Shown here: positions 45,517-54,746 of the stretch, piece by piece | Numbering within the stretch: the first letter of the stretch is position 1 | Layout: each line of letters starts with the position of its first letter | Source of the DNA: Pacificimonas aurantium | GTDB lineage: Bacteria > Pseudomonadota > Alphaproteobacteria > Sphingomonadales > Sphingomonadaceae | DNA: 64,000 nucleotides | NCBI RefSeq assembly: GCF_020092905.1 | Contig: NZ_JAGSGB010000001.1 | Span: 682,001-746,000 of the forward strand | Reading direction: 5' to 3' | Translations under genes and position numbers: made by a program | The notes under the pieces: generated by a model | What the model was told of the DNA's origin: nothing | What the model saw: the letters and a program-made list of their open reading frames with translations, nothing else | Database searches by the model: none

Positions 45517-48453
45517 GTGAAAATTGAGTCTTCCGCAACCCGGATGAGCCGGCTGGCCGGCCGCATCCTCGGCACCACCATCCTGTCGGGAGCATTCGCC
45601 GCCCTGGCCGTGCCTGCGGCTGCCCAGGTGGCCGACACGCCGGTCACCGACGCCCCGCCGGTCGCCTCGAACGTTATCGTCGTAACCGGGTCGCGCCTGT
45701 CGCGCAGCGACCTCGAAGCTCCCAGCCCCACGACCGTCGTCGGGGCCGAGGATATCGAGCTGTCCGGTAACTTCACCATCGAGAATACGCTGAACGAATT
45801 CCCACAGCTTGCTGCGGGCAACACCTCAAGCGTGAACTCGGGCGGCGGTTCCGGCGTCCTCACGGCCAACCTGCGCGGACTCGGGGCAACCCGGACCCTC
45901 GTTCTCGTAAATGGCCGGCGCTTCATTCCTGCCGACGCCAGCGGCACGGTCGACCTGTCGAGCGTGCCCGATGCGCTGATCGAGCGGGTCGACATCATTA
46001 CCGGCGGCGCCTCGGCGGTCTACGGATCGGACGCCATCGCGGGTGCGATCAACTTCGTCCTGAAGGAAGACTATAACGGGTTCGAAGCCGGCTACATGTA
46101 CGGCATCAACGAGCGCGGCGACGGTATTTCGCACAAGCTCGACCTGACGACCGGCGCCGAGTTCGATGATGGCCGCGGCAATGTCGTCATGGGCATCAGC
46201 TACACGAACCAGGATCCCGTCTTCCAGGAGGACCGCTCCTTCTCCGCACCGCCGCTCGATACGGTAAACGGAGAACTCGTCCCTGGCGGGTCGGGCAATG
46301 TTCCCGGGACCCGTATCGGTCTCAGCAGTGGCACCGTCGCGAACCTGGTCGGCGTGGCGGCTCCTTCGGGTGACTGTACGTCGATCACCGGTATCTTCTT
46401 CGCCGAAGACGGCGCACCGCAGACCTACTGTACGCCGGAAAACGCGTTCGACTATGCGGAGGGCAACTATCTGCTGCGTCCGCTCGAGCGCACGCAGATC
46501 ACCGCGCTGGGTCACTATGACCTGACGAACAATATCACAGCCTATGCCGAAGGCTTCTTCATGACCAACCGGAACGCCTACCAGCAGGCTCCGGCGGCCT
46601 TCGGTCCGGTCACGCCGTCGATCCCGGGCGGACGCACGCTGCTCCTTCCGAATTACGCCACGAACCCGGTTCTGTCGGACAATGTTCGCGACTTCTTTGT
46701 CGCCAACGCCGACGTGTTCGACGCCGATGGCGACGGCAACGCGGAAATCGTCGGGGCCGGCCGCCGCGCCGACGAGCTCGGCTATCGCAACTATGCGTTC
46801 GAGCGTACGTCCTATGCCGTGACGGGCGGCCTGCGCGGCGACTTCGACATCATGGACCGCGCATGGCGCTGGGATGCCTTCTACCAGAGGCAGCGCTCGC
46901 GCACCGACCAGCACCAGTCGGGCCAGATTTCGCAGGCTCGCCTCTCGCAGGCCCTCAACGCGACCACCGATGCCAGCGGCAATGTCGTCTGCGTCGACCA
47001 GTCGCGCGGCTGTGTGCCTGTCAGCATCTTCGGCTACGACACGATCACGCCGGAAGCGGGCGAGTTTATCACGCCTGATCGCGACTCGTACGAGATTTTC
47101 GTCCGCCAGGTGGCCGGCGCTTCGCTGAGCGGCGAGCTGTTCGACCTGCCGGCGGGACCGGTGGCGCTCGCCTTCGGCGTCGAATGGCGCGAAGACGATT
47201 ATGAGTTCACGCCCAGTCCGCAGGATGCCGCCGGCGAATATGGCAGCAGCTCCCAGTCGGCGACCGGCGGTGAGTATGACGTCAAGGAAGCCTTCGGCGA
47301 GATCCGGATTCCGATCCTGTCGGACATGGCGTTTGCCGATACGCTCGCGCTCGAGGGTGCGGCCCGTATCTCCGACTATTCGACCATCGGCAACGTCTTC
47401 ACCTGGAAGATCGGTGCGGAATATGCCCCGGTCGACTGGATGCGCTTCCGCGGCGCCTTCAACAAGGCCATCCGCGCGCCGAATCTGGACGAGCTCTTCG
47501 CTCCGATCGCGTCGGGCTATTCGGGTGGTAACGACCCCTGTGCCGCAGCCGAGAATCCCACCGAAGCGCAGAAGGATTTCTGCGTCCTCCAAGGCGTTCC
47601 GGCAGCGGACATCGACAACTTCGCACAGGGCACGGTCGGCTACACCATCCGAACCGGCGGCAATCCGAACCTGCAGGAGGAAGAGTCCAGCACCTACACC
47701 ATCGGTGCCGTGGTCACGCCCTACTTCCTGCCGGGGGTGAACATCACCGTCGACTATTTCAACGTCGAAGTGGATGACGCGATTGCCTCGATCAACGGCG
47801 ATCAGACGCTGCGCGACTGTTTTGACAAGCTCGACCTCGATGCCACGACCTGTCAGGCGGTCAACCGCCTGTCGAACGGCCAGATCGACTATATCGATAC
47901 CAACCTGGCGAACCTCGGCAATCTGAAGGCCGAAGGTCTCGACGCGCAGATCGACTATCGCTTCAACCTGCCGGCGGCGGTCGACATCGCCGGACCGTCC
48001 TCGCTGACGCTTCAGTGGGTCGGCAGCTGGCTGTTCGAACGGTCGATCACGGTCATCGAGGGTCAGGGCGCACTTGACTGCGCCGGCGTCCTCGGCGGCG
48101 GTTGCGGTGGCGGCACCGGCCGTATTCTCATCCCGGACCTGAAGTTCAACTTCTCCGGTACCTATGAGAGCGGTCCGGTTACCTTCCGGGCGGCGGCGCG
48201 CATGATCGGCAGCTTCGACCTCAACGAGACGGTGACGGCCGCGGTCGATCACATTCCGGCCGAGTGGTACGTCGACCTGTTCGCCAAGGTGGACATCATC
48301 GACAATCTCGAGCTGTTCGGCGGTATCAACAACCTGACCGACAACCAGCCGGAAGTCCTGGGTACGGCGCTTGCGGGCGACGCCAACGTCGACGTCGGCC
48401 TCTACGACGTCCTCGGTCGCCGCTACGTGATGGGGGCCCGGCTCCACTTCTAA
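45517..48453 (+). CDS. TonB-dependent outer-membrane receptor
   Basis: 978 residues, GTG start with AAGGGGG upstream. Signal peptide to about residue 37 (VPAAAQVAD). TonB box-like VIVVTGSRLS, plug domain (about 55-180) with LRGLGATRTLVLVNGRR and GGASAVYGSDAIAGAINFVLK, then a beta-barrel ending YVMGARLHF. The plug is of the large type often paired with peptides or oligosaccharides in sphingomonads. Its place between an exported M24-like gene and an exported amidohydrolase suggests import of peptide or glycopeptide fragments. A strong terminator follows. Confidence 0.94.
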   Translation: MKIESSATRMSRLAGRILGTTILSGAFAALAVPAAAQVADTPVTDAPPVASNVIVVTGSRLSRSDLEAPSPTTVVGAEDIELSGNFTIENTLNEFPQLAAGNTSSVNSGGGSGVLTANLRGLGATRTLVLVNGRRFIPADASGTVDLSSVPDALIERVDIITGGASAVYGSDAIAGAINFVLKEDYNGFEAGYMYGINERGDGISHKLDLTTGAEFDDGRGNVVMGISYTNQDPVFQEDRSFSAPPLDTVNGELVPGGSGNVPGTRIGLSSGTVANLVGVAAPSGDCTSITGIFFAEDGAPQTYCTPENAFDYAEGNYLLRPLERTQITALGHYDLTNNITAYAEGFFMTNRNAYQQAPAAFGPVTPSIPGGRTLLLPNYATNPVLSDNVRDFFVANADVFDADGDGNAEIVGAGRRADELGYRNYAFERTSYAVTGGLRGDFDIMDRAWRWDAFYQRQRSRTDQHQSGQISQARLSQALNATTDASGNVVCVDQSRGCVPVSIFGYDTITPEAGEFITPDRDSYEIFVRQVAGASLSGELFDLPAGPVALAFGVEWREDDYEFTPSPQDAAGEYGSSSQSATGGEYDVKEAFGEIRIPILSDMAFADTLALEGAARISDYSTIGNVFTWKIGAEYAPVDWMRFRGAFNKAIRAPNLDELFAPIASGYSGGNDPCAAAENPTEAQKDFCVLQGVPAADIDNFAQGTVGYTIRTGGNPNLQEEESSTYTIGAVVTPYFLPGVNITVDYFNVEVDDAIASINGDQTLRDCFDKLDLDATTCQAVNRLSNGQIDYIDTNLANLGNLKAEGLDAQIDYRFNLPAAVDIAGPSSLTLQWVGSWLFERSITVIEGQGALDCAGVLGGGCGGGTGRILIPDLKFNFSGTYESGPVTFRAAARMIGSFDLNETVTAAVDHIPAEWYVDLFAKVDIIDNLELFGGINNLTDNQPEVLGTALAGDANVDVGLYDVLGRRYVMGARLHF

Positions 48454-48464
48454 AGGGGCCTCCA

Positions 48465-48501
48465 GGGCGGGTGGTTCCCCCCACCCGCCCACCTGTTTTT
48501 T
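48465..48501 (+). terminator. Rho-independent terminator after the TonB receptor gene
   Basis: 10-bp perfect stem GGGCGGGTGG / CCACCCGCCC with a 6-base loop, then ACCTG and six T. It lies just before the amidohydrolase gene, so that gene gets reduced read-through or depends on its own promoter. Confidence 0.85.
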
Positions 48502-48521
48502 CCAGTCGAGGAAGCGTTTCG

Positions 48522-50192
48522 ATGAACAAGAAGTCCCTTCGCGCCGGGTCCCTGCTCGGTGGCCTTGCCCTCTCGCTCGGCGCTGCCGTCTTGGCGGTGG
48601 TGCCGGTCGCGGACCCGCCGGCTTTCGCGGCCGAAACGGGTGCGGCGGTGGCCGATCCCATTCCGCAGCGGACGGAGGGGGCCGGCCCGTACAACCGGAT
48701 GGTGCTGCGCAACGCGATCATCATCGACGGCACGGGCGCTCCCGCGCAGGGTATGGTCGACATCGTCATCGAGGGCGACACGATCAGCGAAATCGCCTTC
48801 CTCGGCGAGCCAAAGGCGATCGACAACTCCCGGCGTCCTGCCGCAGGCGACTACGACGTCGATCTGGGCGGCGCCTACGTCATGCCCGGTTTCGTCGACA
48901 GTCACGTTCACCTGCACACGCTGTCGGATGGGCAGGGCGTGCCGTCCGACTATATCCTGAAACTGTGGATGAGCCACGGCGTCACCACCGTCCGCGATGT
49001 CGGCAGCGGCGGTCGGCCCATCGAATGGCTGGTCGACGTGAAGGAACGCAGCGCCGCGAACCAGATCGTTGCGCCGCGCATCGAAATCTACCCGATGTTC
49101 CATGACATTCTGGGGCACATGCCGAACTCCGCCGAGGAGGGTCGCATGGCCATCCGCCAAGCGAAGGAGCGCGGCGCCGACGGCGTCAAGTTCATCGGCG
49201 GTCCGGAGGATGCGCTGCTCGCCGCCATCGATGAGGCGGAGAAGATCGGTCTTCACACGACCATGCACCATGCGCAGCCGAGCGTGTCCTATGCGGATGT
49301 CCTCGACACGTCCGCTGCCGGCCTTGAATCCATGGAGCACTGGTACGGCCTGCCGGAAGCCATGTTTACCGACCGCCAACTGCAGAAATGGCCTAACGAC
49401 TACGTCAACAACGACGAGCAGGCGCGTTTCGGCCAGGCCGGCCGGCTCTGGGTCCAGGCTGCCGAGCCGGGCTCGGAGAAGTGGGAAGAGGTGATGGACA
49501 CGCTGCTCGAGCGTGACTTCGCCCTCAGCCCGACCTTCACCGCCTATCTCACCAGCCGCGACTTCATGCGCATGAGCCGTGCGCGCTGGCACGAGGACTA
49601 CACCATGCCCGCGCTCTGGGACTGGTACCGGCCCAGTCGCACCAATCACGGCTCCTACTGGTTCGACTGGACCACCGAGGACGAGATGGCGTGGAAGGAA
49701 AACTACCGCCTGTGGATGCAGTTCGTGAACGAGTACAAGAACAAGGGCGGCCTTGTGACCGTCGGCAGCGACTCAGGCTATATCTATAACCTCTACGGCT
49801 TCGGCTACATGCAGGAGATGGAGTTGCTGCGGGAGGCCGGTTTCACCCCGCTAGAAGTGATCCATGCGGCCACGCAGGTCGGTGCCGAGGTTCTCGGCGT
49901 CGACGACGAGGTCGGCACCATTCGCGTGGGCCGAAAGGCGGATCTCGCCATCGTCGAGGGCAACCCGCTGGAGAATATGAAACTCCTTTTCGGCACCGGC
50001 GCTCTGAAGCTGAACGATGAGACCGGCCAGGTCGTCCGCCGAGGCGGCATCGCGTACACGGTGAAGGACGGCATCCTCTACGATGCGGGAGCGTTGCGTG
50101 CCGAAGTCCGCGACATGGTAGCGGCGGCGAAGGCCGAGCGCGGCCTGCCCGAAGGCATCATGCCGATCGCGCATATCGACGAGACCGAGTGA
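48522..50192 (+). CDS. Exported metal-dependent amidohydrolase, paralogue 3
   Basis: 556 residues with signal peptide (cleavage near PPAFAAE). Amidohydrolase superfamily with metal ligands in FVDSHVHLHT, GVKFIGGPE (bridging lysine kept), TTMHHAQPS, MEHWYGL and VGSDSGYIY. Close in plan to paralogue 1: both share WHEDYTMPALW/WHDTYTMPQLW and SRTNHGSY/SRINHGSY-like stretches and a DGILYD tail. Probable periplasmic dipeptidase or related hydrolase. Confidence 0.85.
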   Translation: MNKKSLRAGSLLGGLALSLGAAVLAVVPVADPPAFAAETGAAVADPIPQRTEGAGPYNRMVLRNAIIIDGTGAPAQGMVDIVIEGDTISEIAFLGEPKAIDNSRRPAAGDYDVDLGGAYVMPGFVDSHVHLHTLSDGQGVPSDYILKLWMSHGVTTVRDVGSGGRPIEWLVDVKERSAANQIVAPRIEIYPMFHDILGHMPNSAEEGRMAIRQAKERGADGVKFIGGPEDALLAAIDEAEKIGLHTTMHHAQPSVSYADVLDTSAAGLESMEHWYGLPEAMFTDRQLQKWPNDYVNNDEQARFGQAGRLWVQAAEPGSEKWEEVMDTLLERDFALSPTFTAYLTSRDFMRMSRARWHEDYTMPALWDWYRPSRTNHGSYWFDWTTEDEMAWKENYRLWMQFVNEYKNKGGLVTVGSDSGYIYNLYGFGYMQEMELLREAGFTPLEVIHAATQVGAEVLGVDDEVGTIRVGRKADLAIVEGNPLENMKLLFGTGALKLNDETGQVVRRGGIAYTVKDGILYDAGALRAEVRDMVAAAKAERGLPEGIMPIAHIDETE

Positions 50193-50202
50193 CCCTGTAA
50201 GG

Positions 50203-50235
50203 GCCGGAGGTGCAGGCTGGACCTGCATCCCCGGC
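50203..50235. terminator. Hairpin between convergent amidohydrolase and nitroreductase genes
   Basis: 14-bp stem with one mismatch and one G-T pair, 5-base loop, followed by TCTTT on the plus strand. Lies in the 53-bp gap between convergent genes, so it probably ends both. Confidence 0.6.
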
Positions 50236-50245
50236 TCTTTCGACC

Positions 50246-50830
50246 TCACCAGGTCCTGACGATCTCGTTCAGCGCCGGGCGCGGCCGCTCCTCGAGCGGT
50301 TTGCCCGGCGTTCCCATGAAGACGAAGCCGACGATTTCCTCGCCCTCTTCGCAAAGGCGCGCGTGGACGCCGTCGGAAAAGGCGGCCCAGCCGGTGATCC
50401 AGCCGGATACATAGCCGCTCGCCGTCGCGGCGTTTTCCAGCTGCATCGCCGCGCAGGCCGCCGAATCGCGCTGTTCGCTCAACGGGATGGAGCGTTCCGC
50501 ATTGGGTTTGTACAGCACGACGATCAGCGTCGGCGCCTGCTGCGCGAACTGCGCCACCGATTCGAGTTCCAGCCGCCCGGCCTCGGGCTTCTCCTCGCGG
50601 TAGACCTCCTCCAGCAGGGCCTGAAACGCGTCCCGCCGGTCGGGGCCGATAATCAGGAAGCGCCAGGGCGCGATCTTGCCATGGTCCGGCACGCGTGCAG
50701 CGACCGCCAGGATTCGCGCCAGCTCCTCCTCGCTCGGACCGGGTGCGACCATGTCGCGCGGTTTGCCGGAACGGCGAGTTTCAAGAAGGCTGAGGGGGGA
50801 GGAGAGATCGTTGAACATGGATATCCGCAT
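50246..50830 (-). CDS. Nitroreductase family protein (YdjA-like)
   Basis: 194-residue FMN-dependent oxidoreductase; an internal ATG at 50818 (MFNDLSSPLSLLETRRS) may be the true start. Signature parts: RRSGKPRDMV, ARVPDHGKIAPWRFLII and the C-terminal ITGWAAFSDGVHARL region and FVFMGTPGKPLEERPRP, as in the short YdjA-type nitroreductases. Function in the cell unknown. Divergent from the second TonB receptor. Confidence 0.92.
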   Translation of the reverse strand: MRISMFNDLSSPLSLLETRRSGKPRDMVAPGPSEEELARILAVAARVPDHGKIAPWRFLIIGPDRRDAFQALLEEVYREEKPEAGRLELESVAQFAQQAPTLIVVLYKPNAERSIPLSEQRDSAACAAMQLENAATASGYVSGWITGWAAFSDGVHARLCEEGEEIVGFVFMGTPGKPLEERPRPALNEIVRTW

Positions 50831-50913
50831 CTTTGAGAATGGCTCGCAACTTGCCGTTCATATGGCAATGGAGATAGGCGCGCGCCAGTCCGTCCTCTGA
50901 CAAAGCCGCGCTC

Positions 50914-52995
50914 ATGCCATGTTTTCGTTCGTCCCGCGCCCGGGTTCAGCCATTTTCCGTGTTGTTGGTTGCGGCAGCCTCCACGCTTTTCCCGTCGCTG
51001 CCCGGTGCCGCACTGGCGCAGGACGAGATCGTCGTTACGGGTGCCCCGCTATCCCCGATGCCCGGAGAGGCTGCGCTCGCCGCCGTGGTGCTGGACCGCG
51101 AGGCGCTCGTCGCCGATCCGTCCGGCCAGCTCGAAAACGCTCTGCGCGATATTCCCGGCTTCCAGCTCTTTCGCCGGTCCGATGCGCGCAGCGCCAATCC
51201 GACCAGCCAAGGGGCAACCTTGCGCGGTATCGGCGGCAACGCCTCCAGTCGTGCGCTGGTGCTACTCGACGGCGTCCCGGTGGAAGATCCCTTTGCCGGC
51301 TGGATCGCTTGGCCCGCGCTTCGGCCGGAATCGCTCGCCACTGTCCGGGCGGTGACGGGTGGCGGCGGCGGCGCGTTCGGCGGCGGCCTCACGGGCACCA
51401 TCGAGCTATCGTCGGCGGGACCGGGTCAGCGGGAGGACTACGTCCACGCCCGCTATGGCAGCCGCGACAGCCTGGATCTGGAGGGCGGCGCGCTGGTCGA
51501 TGCAGGCGCAGGGTTCCTGGCTGCGGACGCTCATTTCGGCCGCGGCGACGGCTTCTTCACCACCGCTCCCGCCGACCGGGGCGCGGTCGATACGCGCTCG
51601 CCCTATGAGCAGGGCAGCATCGCCGCGCGCGGGGTTTTTCCGGCCTTCGCCGGCGAACTGCAGGTTCGCTTTGCCGCCTTTTACGACGAGCGCCAGCGCG
51701 GTCAGCGGCTCGTGACTTCAGGGACGGACGGAGCCGATGCATCGCTGCGCTATGTGGGGCGCGGCGCCCTCCCGCTGGAGCTTCTCGGATATGTGCAGGC
51801 CCGCGAATATCGCGCGACCTTCGCCCGCACGGAGGCGGACCGGTCGGCCGAGCAGCCTGCGCTCGACCAGTATAACACGCCCGGGCTCGGTGCCGGGGGC
51901 AAGATCGAGGTGCGACCCGTCATCGGCCCGGCCAGCCTCTCCCTCGGCGCGGATCTACGCTACCGCAAGGGATCGACGAACGAGCGCTACGATTTCGACG
52001 GTGATACCCTTGTCAGCCTGCGCCGGGCGGGCGGTGAGAGCCTCGTCGCCGGCGCCTTCGCAGGCGGTGCCTTCGCTGCGGGGGAGCGACTGACCCTCAC
52101 CGCCGAAGGACGCGTCGACCGCTGGTCGCTGTCGAACGGCTCGCGCACCGAAATCGACCGTCTGCCGGGTCCGGAGGCGCGCAGCGACAGCCTGTTCCCG
52201 GATCGCCACGGGTGGGAGCCATCCGGCCGGGTCGGCCTCGCCTACCAGCCGGCGGGCGCCGTCACCCTGCGCGCCTCGGCCTACAGTTCATGGCGCCTGC
52301 CCACGTTGAACGAGCTCTACCGCCCCTATCGCGTCGGCCCCGATGCCACCGCGGCGAACGAAGCGCTGGAGCCGGAGCGCGGCTACGGCGCGGAGGTGGG
52401 CGTCGACTACCGCCCGCTTTCGACCGCGACGCTGTCCGTTACCGGCTTCCGGGTTCGCGCCGAGAACGCCATCGCCAATGTAACTCTTGCCGAGGGGCCG
52501 GGCGTTTTCCCCGGCGTGGGATTTGTCTTCGGAAGCTACCGCCAGCGCCTGAATCTCGATGCCGTGGAGGCTTGGGGCCTCGAGGCGGCCGGCAAGCTGC
52601 GGCTCGGCGGCTTCGACCTCTTCGCAAGCTATGCCCTTACCGACGCGGAGGTTGACGGCAGCGGCGACACTGCGGCGCAGGACGGCTTTGCCCCGCCGCA
52701 GGTGCCGCGACACCGGGTCAGCCTGTCGGCGCGTGCCGATTTGGGGCCGGCGCGGCTGGGGGCGGGTCTGCGCTACACCTCGGAGCAGTTCGAGGACGAC
52801 CTAGAGGCCCGCCCGCTGGGCGATGCGCTGGTGGTCGATGCGTCTGCCGAGCTTCCGCTGCGCGGCGGCCTCAGCCTGACGGTGGCGGCCGAGAATTTGC
52901 TCGATGAGCGCGTCGAGGACGGGATCGATGTGCGCGGCGCGACGACACTCGCGCAGCCCCGCACCCTCTGGGCAGGACTGAAATGGACCGGCTGA
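50914..52995 (+). CDS. TonB-dependent receptor, BtuB/vitamin-siderophore-like
   Basis: 693 residues with a signal peptide (cleavage near AALAQDE), TonB box DEIVVTGAP, plug motifs QGATLRGIGGNASSRALVLLDGVP and GGGGGAFGGGLTG, and barrel ending LWAGLKWTG. The smaller size and plug are nearer to BtuB/siderophore receptors than the receptor at 45517. No cobalamin riboswitch or Fur-like site is evident in the short gap to the nitroreductase gene. Confidence 0.93.
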   Translation: MPCFRSSRARVQPFSVLLVAAASTLFPSLPGAALAQDEIVVTGAPLSPMPGEAALAAVVLDREALVADPSGQLENALRDIPGFQLFRRSDARSANPTSQGATLRGIGGNASSRALVLLDGVPVEDPFAGWIAWPALRPESLATVRAVTGGGGGAFGGGLTGTIELSSAGPGQREDYVHARYGSRDSLDLEGGALVDAGAGFLAADAHFGRGDGFFTTAPADRGAVDTRSPYEQGSIAARGVFPAFAGELQVRFAAFYDERQRGQRLVTSGTDGADASLRYVGRGALPLELLGYVQAREYRATFARTEADRSAEQPALDQYNTPGLGAGGKIEVRPVIGPASLSLGADLRYRKGSTNERYDFDGDTLVSLRRAGGESLVAGAFAGGAFAAGERLTLTAEGRVDRWSLSNGSRTEIDRLPGPEARSDSLFPDRHGWEPSGRVGLAYQPAGAVTLRASAYSSWRLPTLNELYRPYRVGPDATAANEALEPERGYGAEVGVDYRPLSTATLSVTGFRVRAENAIANVTLAEGPGVFPGVGFVFGSYRQRLNLDAVEAWGLEAAGKLRLGGFDLFASYALTDAEVDGSGDTAAQDGFAPPQVPRHRVSLSARADLGPARLGAGLRYTSEQFEDDLEARPLGDALVVDASAELPLRGGLSLTVAAENLLDERVEDGIDVRGATTLAQPRTLWAGLKWTG

Positions 52996-53129
52996 CGCGG
53001 TTCGTCGAACCGCGCTCTTCCCTTACCAAATTGTGACGTCTAGGGTTCGGCCCATTAGGGGGTCGAGCCCGCGCCGAGGGAGGGCGCATCGACCCGTCAA
53101 CCTTGTCGAGTTTCCGGGGAACGAACTCC

Positions 53130-54746
53130 ATGGCAAATCCTCAAGCGGCAGCGCCCCAGGGCCTGCCCGACAGCGACAGCGCGGGGACCCTGTTCGGGCA
53201 TCCGCGCGGTCTCTACGTGCTGTTTTTCGCCGAAATGTGGGAGCGCTTCTCCTACTATGGCATGCGCGCGCTGCTCATTTTCTACTTGGTGCAGCACTGG
53301 CTTTATTCGGACAGCGAAGCGTCGATCATCTACGGCGCTTATACTGCGCTCGTGTACATCACGCCGGTCGTCGGCGGCTTTCTGGCCGACCGCTATCTCG
53401 GGCAGCGAAAGGCCGTCCAATATGGGGCCGTTCTGCTCACCATCGGCCACGGCCTGATGGCGTTCGAAGGCGGGGGCGGACAGGACGACCCGATGATGTC
53501 GGTCTTCTGGCTGGCGCTTGCCTTCATCATCGTCGGCGTCGGCTTTCTGAAGGCGAACATCTCCGTAATCGTCGGCCAGCTCTACCCTCGCACCGACATC
53601 CGCCGCGACCCGGCCTACACCATCTTCTACATGGGCATTAACGTCGGCGCCGCGCTCGGTTCGCTGATCTGCGGCTATCTCGGTCAGACCTATGGCTGGG
53701 CCTATGGCTTCGGCGCCGCGGGCATCGGCATGCTGGCGGGCCTGATCGTCTTCGTGTGGAAGCGCCCGCTCCTTCTCGGACGCGGCGAAGCGAAGGACCC
53801 CGTCGCGCTGCAGCGCCCCGTTGCAGGCCTGAAGCTCGAATGGTGGATGTATGTCGCCGGCCTTGTCATGGTCGGCATCTGCTTCCTCGCCATCCAGTAT
53901 CAGGACCTTGTCGGCTGGGTGCTCGGCCTGTTCGGCGGCGCGCTTGTCCTTTACGTGCTCGCCATCGCGGTCACGCGCCTGCCGGCCGATGAGCGCGACC
54001 GCATTTTCGCGGCGATGTTCCTGATCCTCGCCTCCATCGTCTTCTGGGCGCTGTTCGAGCAGGCGGGGTCTTCGCTCAACCTCTTCACCGACCGGCATGT
54101 CGACACGGCAGGGGTTCCGGCCGCGATGTTCCAGTCGCTGAACGCGATCTACATCGTCTGCCTGGCCCCGGTCTTCGCCGGTATCTGGACGCTTCTGGGG
54201 CGCCGCGGCCTCGAGCCCTCAGCCCCCCTGAAATTCGGCCTCGGCATCATTCAGGTCGGGCTTGGCTTCCTCGTTCTCGTCTGGGGGGCGCAGGCCGTCG
54301 GCGTGAATGCCGCGACGCCGGTCATCTTCATCTTCCTTATCTACCTGCTGCACACCATGGGCGAGCTTTGCCTGTCCCCTGTCGGCCTCAGCGCCATGAA
54401 CCGCCTGTCGCCGGGCCATATGGCCTCGCTGATCATGGGCACCTGGTTCTTCGCTTCGGCCACCGGCAATTTCGCGGCCGGCCTGATCGCGTCGGCTACG
54501 GGCGGTGAGGGCCTCGAAGGCGAAACGGCCGGGAAGGAAGTCGTCCTCAGCGTCTATCAGACCGTCGGCCTTTATGCCGTCGGCATCGGGATCGCCGTCA
54601 TGGTGGTATCGCCGCTGATCAAGAAACTCATGCATCTCGACACGCTTACTGACGATGTGGACCACAGCCTGGCGGGCGAACGCGAACTTGCGGAACCGGC
54701 GGGCGCGGGCGTGCATCCCGAGAAGGAGGAAAAGGGCATTGCGTAA
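53130..54746 (+). CDS. POT/PTR family proton-dependent di- and tripeptide transporter
   Basis: 538 residues. The ATG at 53130 follows CCGGGGA; an earlier in-frame ATG at 53103 adds nine poorly fitting residues. The POT signature FFAEMWERFSYYGMRALL is at about residues 32-49 with about fourteen membrane segments. Imports small peptides with protons. Its stop overlaps the TTG start of the next amidohydrolase gene by 8 bp, so the three genes from 53130 to 57467 form one coupled operon. Confidence 0.94.
   Translation: MANPQAAAPQGLPDSDSAGTLFGHPRGLYVLFFAEMWERFSYYGMRALLIFYLVQHWLYSDSEASIIYGAYTALVYITPVVGGFLADRYLGQRKAVQYGAVLLTIGHGLMAFEGGGGQDDPMMSVFWLALAFIIVGVGFLKANISVIVGQLYPRTDIRRDPAYTIFYMGINVGAALGSLICGYLGQTYGWAYGFGAAGIGMLAGLIVFVWKRPLLLGRGEAKDPVALQRPVAGLKLEWWMYVAGLVMVGICFLAIQYQDLVGWVLGLFGGALVLYVLAIAVTRLPADERDRIFAAMFLILASIVFWALFEQAGSSLNLFTDRHVDTAGVPAAMFQSLNAIYIVCLAPVFAGIWTLLGRRGLEPSAPLKFGLGIIQVGLGFLVLVWGAQAVGVNAATPVIFIFLIYLLHTMGELCLSPVGLSAMNRLSPGHMASLIMGTWFFASATGNFAAGLIASATGGEGLEGETAGKEVVLSVYQTVGLYAVGIGIAVMVVSPLIKKLMHLDTLTDDVDHSLAGERELAEPAGAGVHPEKEEKGIA

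Noticed and set aside
45826-48492. An 888-codon open frame on the minus strand opposite the TonB receptor
   Set aside because: It mirrors a strongly supported receptor gene in GC-rich DNA where antisense frames are commonly open; its product is Arg/Val/Asp-rich without any domain.
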